A stretch of 64,000 nucleotides of DNA, from NCBI GenBank assembly GCA_000299115.1, contig CP003801.1, positions 310,001 through 374,000 of the forward strand. The letters are read 5' to 3'. The translations under genes were made by a program, and so were the position numbers. Position 1 is the stretch's first letter. Every line of letters begins with the position of its first letter. The notes below the pieces were generated by a model. The model ran no database searches and had not been told where the DNA came from. It saw nothing but the letters and a program-made list of their open reading frames with translations. The stretch is from an alpha proteobacterium HIMB59. Lineage in GTDB: Bacteria; Pseudomonadota; Alphaproteobacteria; HIMB59. This document shows positions 63,620-64,000 of this stretch, in pieces.

Positions 63620-63945
63620 TGGGTTTTAAATCATTAAGCGTTGAAGAGGCTGTCAAATCAATTGAAAATGGAGCTTTGATTGTTGATGTCAGAGAACAGA
63701 GTGAATATGAAGAAGCCCATTTAAATAATGGGATTTTAGTTCCATTATCGACGATTAGTGCTGAAAAAATTACAGAAATCAATCCTGACAATAAAACGAT
63801 TTTAATACATTGTCGTTCAGGAAAAAGATCAAAGGTGGCAGCTAATATTCTTTTAAGTCAAAATTATACTGGTGAAATTTTAGAATTAGACGAAGGCATT
63901 AATGCTTGGATGGAGTCTAATCAACCTGTCATATCTAGCATATAA
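63619..63945 (+). CDS. Rhodanese-like sulfurtransferase
   Basis: A 108-residue single-domain rhodanese; the active-site loop is IHCRSGKRSK with cysteine 65. It should shuttle sulfane sulfur between thiols, most likely for the adjoining persulfide dioxygenase. Its start overlaps the previous stop by one base. Confidence 0.92.
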   Translation: MGFKSLSVEEAVKSIENGALIVDVREQSEYEEAHLNNGILVPLSTISAEKITEINPDNKTILIHCRSGKRSKVAANILLSQNYTGEILELDEGINAWMESNQPVISSI

Positions 63946-64000
63946 GTGTTTATCTTAGGTCTTTTGGGAGCCTTTATTATGGGCTCAGTTTTATCTTTAT
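63946..64000 (+). CDS. Start of a membrane protein, possibly TSUP/TauE family, cut by the window
   Basis: A GTG immediately follows the rhodanese stop and opens a frame reading VFILGLLGAFIMGSVLSL to the last base. It is hydrophobic with glycines spaced as in the first helix of TSUP exporters, which often follow persulfide dioxygenases. Only 18 codons are visible, so the family is a guess. Confidence 0.4.
   Translation, partial: MFILGLLGAFIMGSVLSL

Noticed and set aside
1-64000. CRISPR arrays, transposases and prophage genes
   Set aside because: No regularly spaced repeats, transposase motifs or phage structural genes were seen; the only mobile trace is the tRNA-Gly island.

Overview
The window is a 64-kb piece of a very AT-rich, tightly packed bacterial chromosome. 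Many neighbouring genes overlap by 1 to 20 bases, TTG and GTG starts are common, and intergenic space is minimal. Gene content and order are alphaproteobacterial: leuS-lptE-(holA)-parB-parA-rsmG-mnmG-mnmE-rho, then maf-aroE-coaE-dnaQ-Tim44-Smr-hslU-hslV-hisBHAF. With the small gene sizes and the glycine/threonine-rich porin this suggests a streamlined marine planktonic alphaproteobacterium, of the Pelagibacterales or HIMB59/AEGEAN-169 kind. The lineage is inferred from order and composition only.

Layout. 1-7.2 kb: the 3' part of purH, a HAD phosphatase, two glycosyltransferases, a large multi-pass membrane protein and a LysE-type exporter. 7.2-11.5 kb: a small genomic island against an intact tRNA-Gly(GCC). 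It is bounded by a 39-bp repeat of the tRNA 5' half, has a 20-bp repeat inside each end, holds a decayed tyrosine-integrase start, and carries four genes: SxtJ-like, DUF5989, O-carbamoyltransferase and SGNH hydrolase. 11.6-20.6 kb: thioredoxin-TPR, Lon-N domain protein, UbiH-type hydroxylase, FtsK, a reduced regulator, a LolA-like protein, a YggS-type PLP protein, and two head-to-head sulfotransferase-type genes. 20.7-21.7 kb: a major porin with a strong terminator.

21.7-39.9 kb is the conserved chromosome-partition and origin neighbourhood. A perfect parS site lies inside the first codons of mnmG. The only sizeable non-coding gap in this block, between rho and maf, is an oriC candidate with a pure A/T tract, a CtrA-type site and an inverted repeat. 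A secreted FG-GAP repeat protein interrupts the mnmE-rho pair. 40-52 kb: hisBHAF plus a HIT protein, envelope and RNA-processing genes, and the heat-shock set hrcA-grpE-dnaK-dnaJ with a clear sigma-32-type promoter before dnaK. 52-64 kb: transporters, then a sulfur-centred region with a TauE/SafE exporter, a transsulfuration pair, cytochrome b561, a tungstate ABC transporter, a c'-type cytochrome, a glutathionyl-hydroquinone reductase, a persulfide dioxygenase-rhodanese, a second rhodanese and the start of a membrane protein.

Most of the window is housekeeping. The parts most worth following are the tRNA-Gly island and its carbamoyltransferase cassette, the origin/parS region, and the sulfur/tungstate cluster. 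No CRISPR array, intact transposase or prophage was found.
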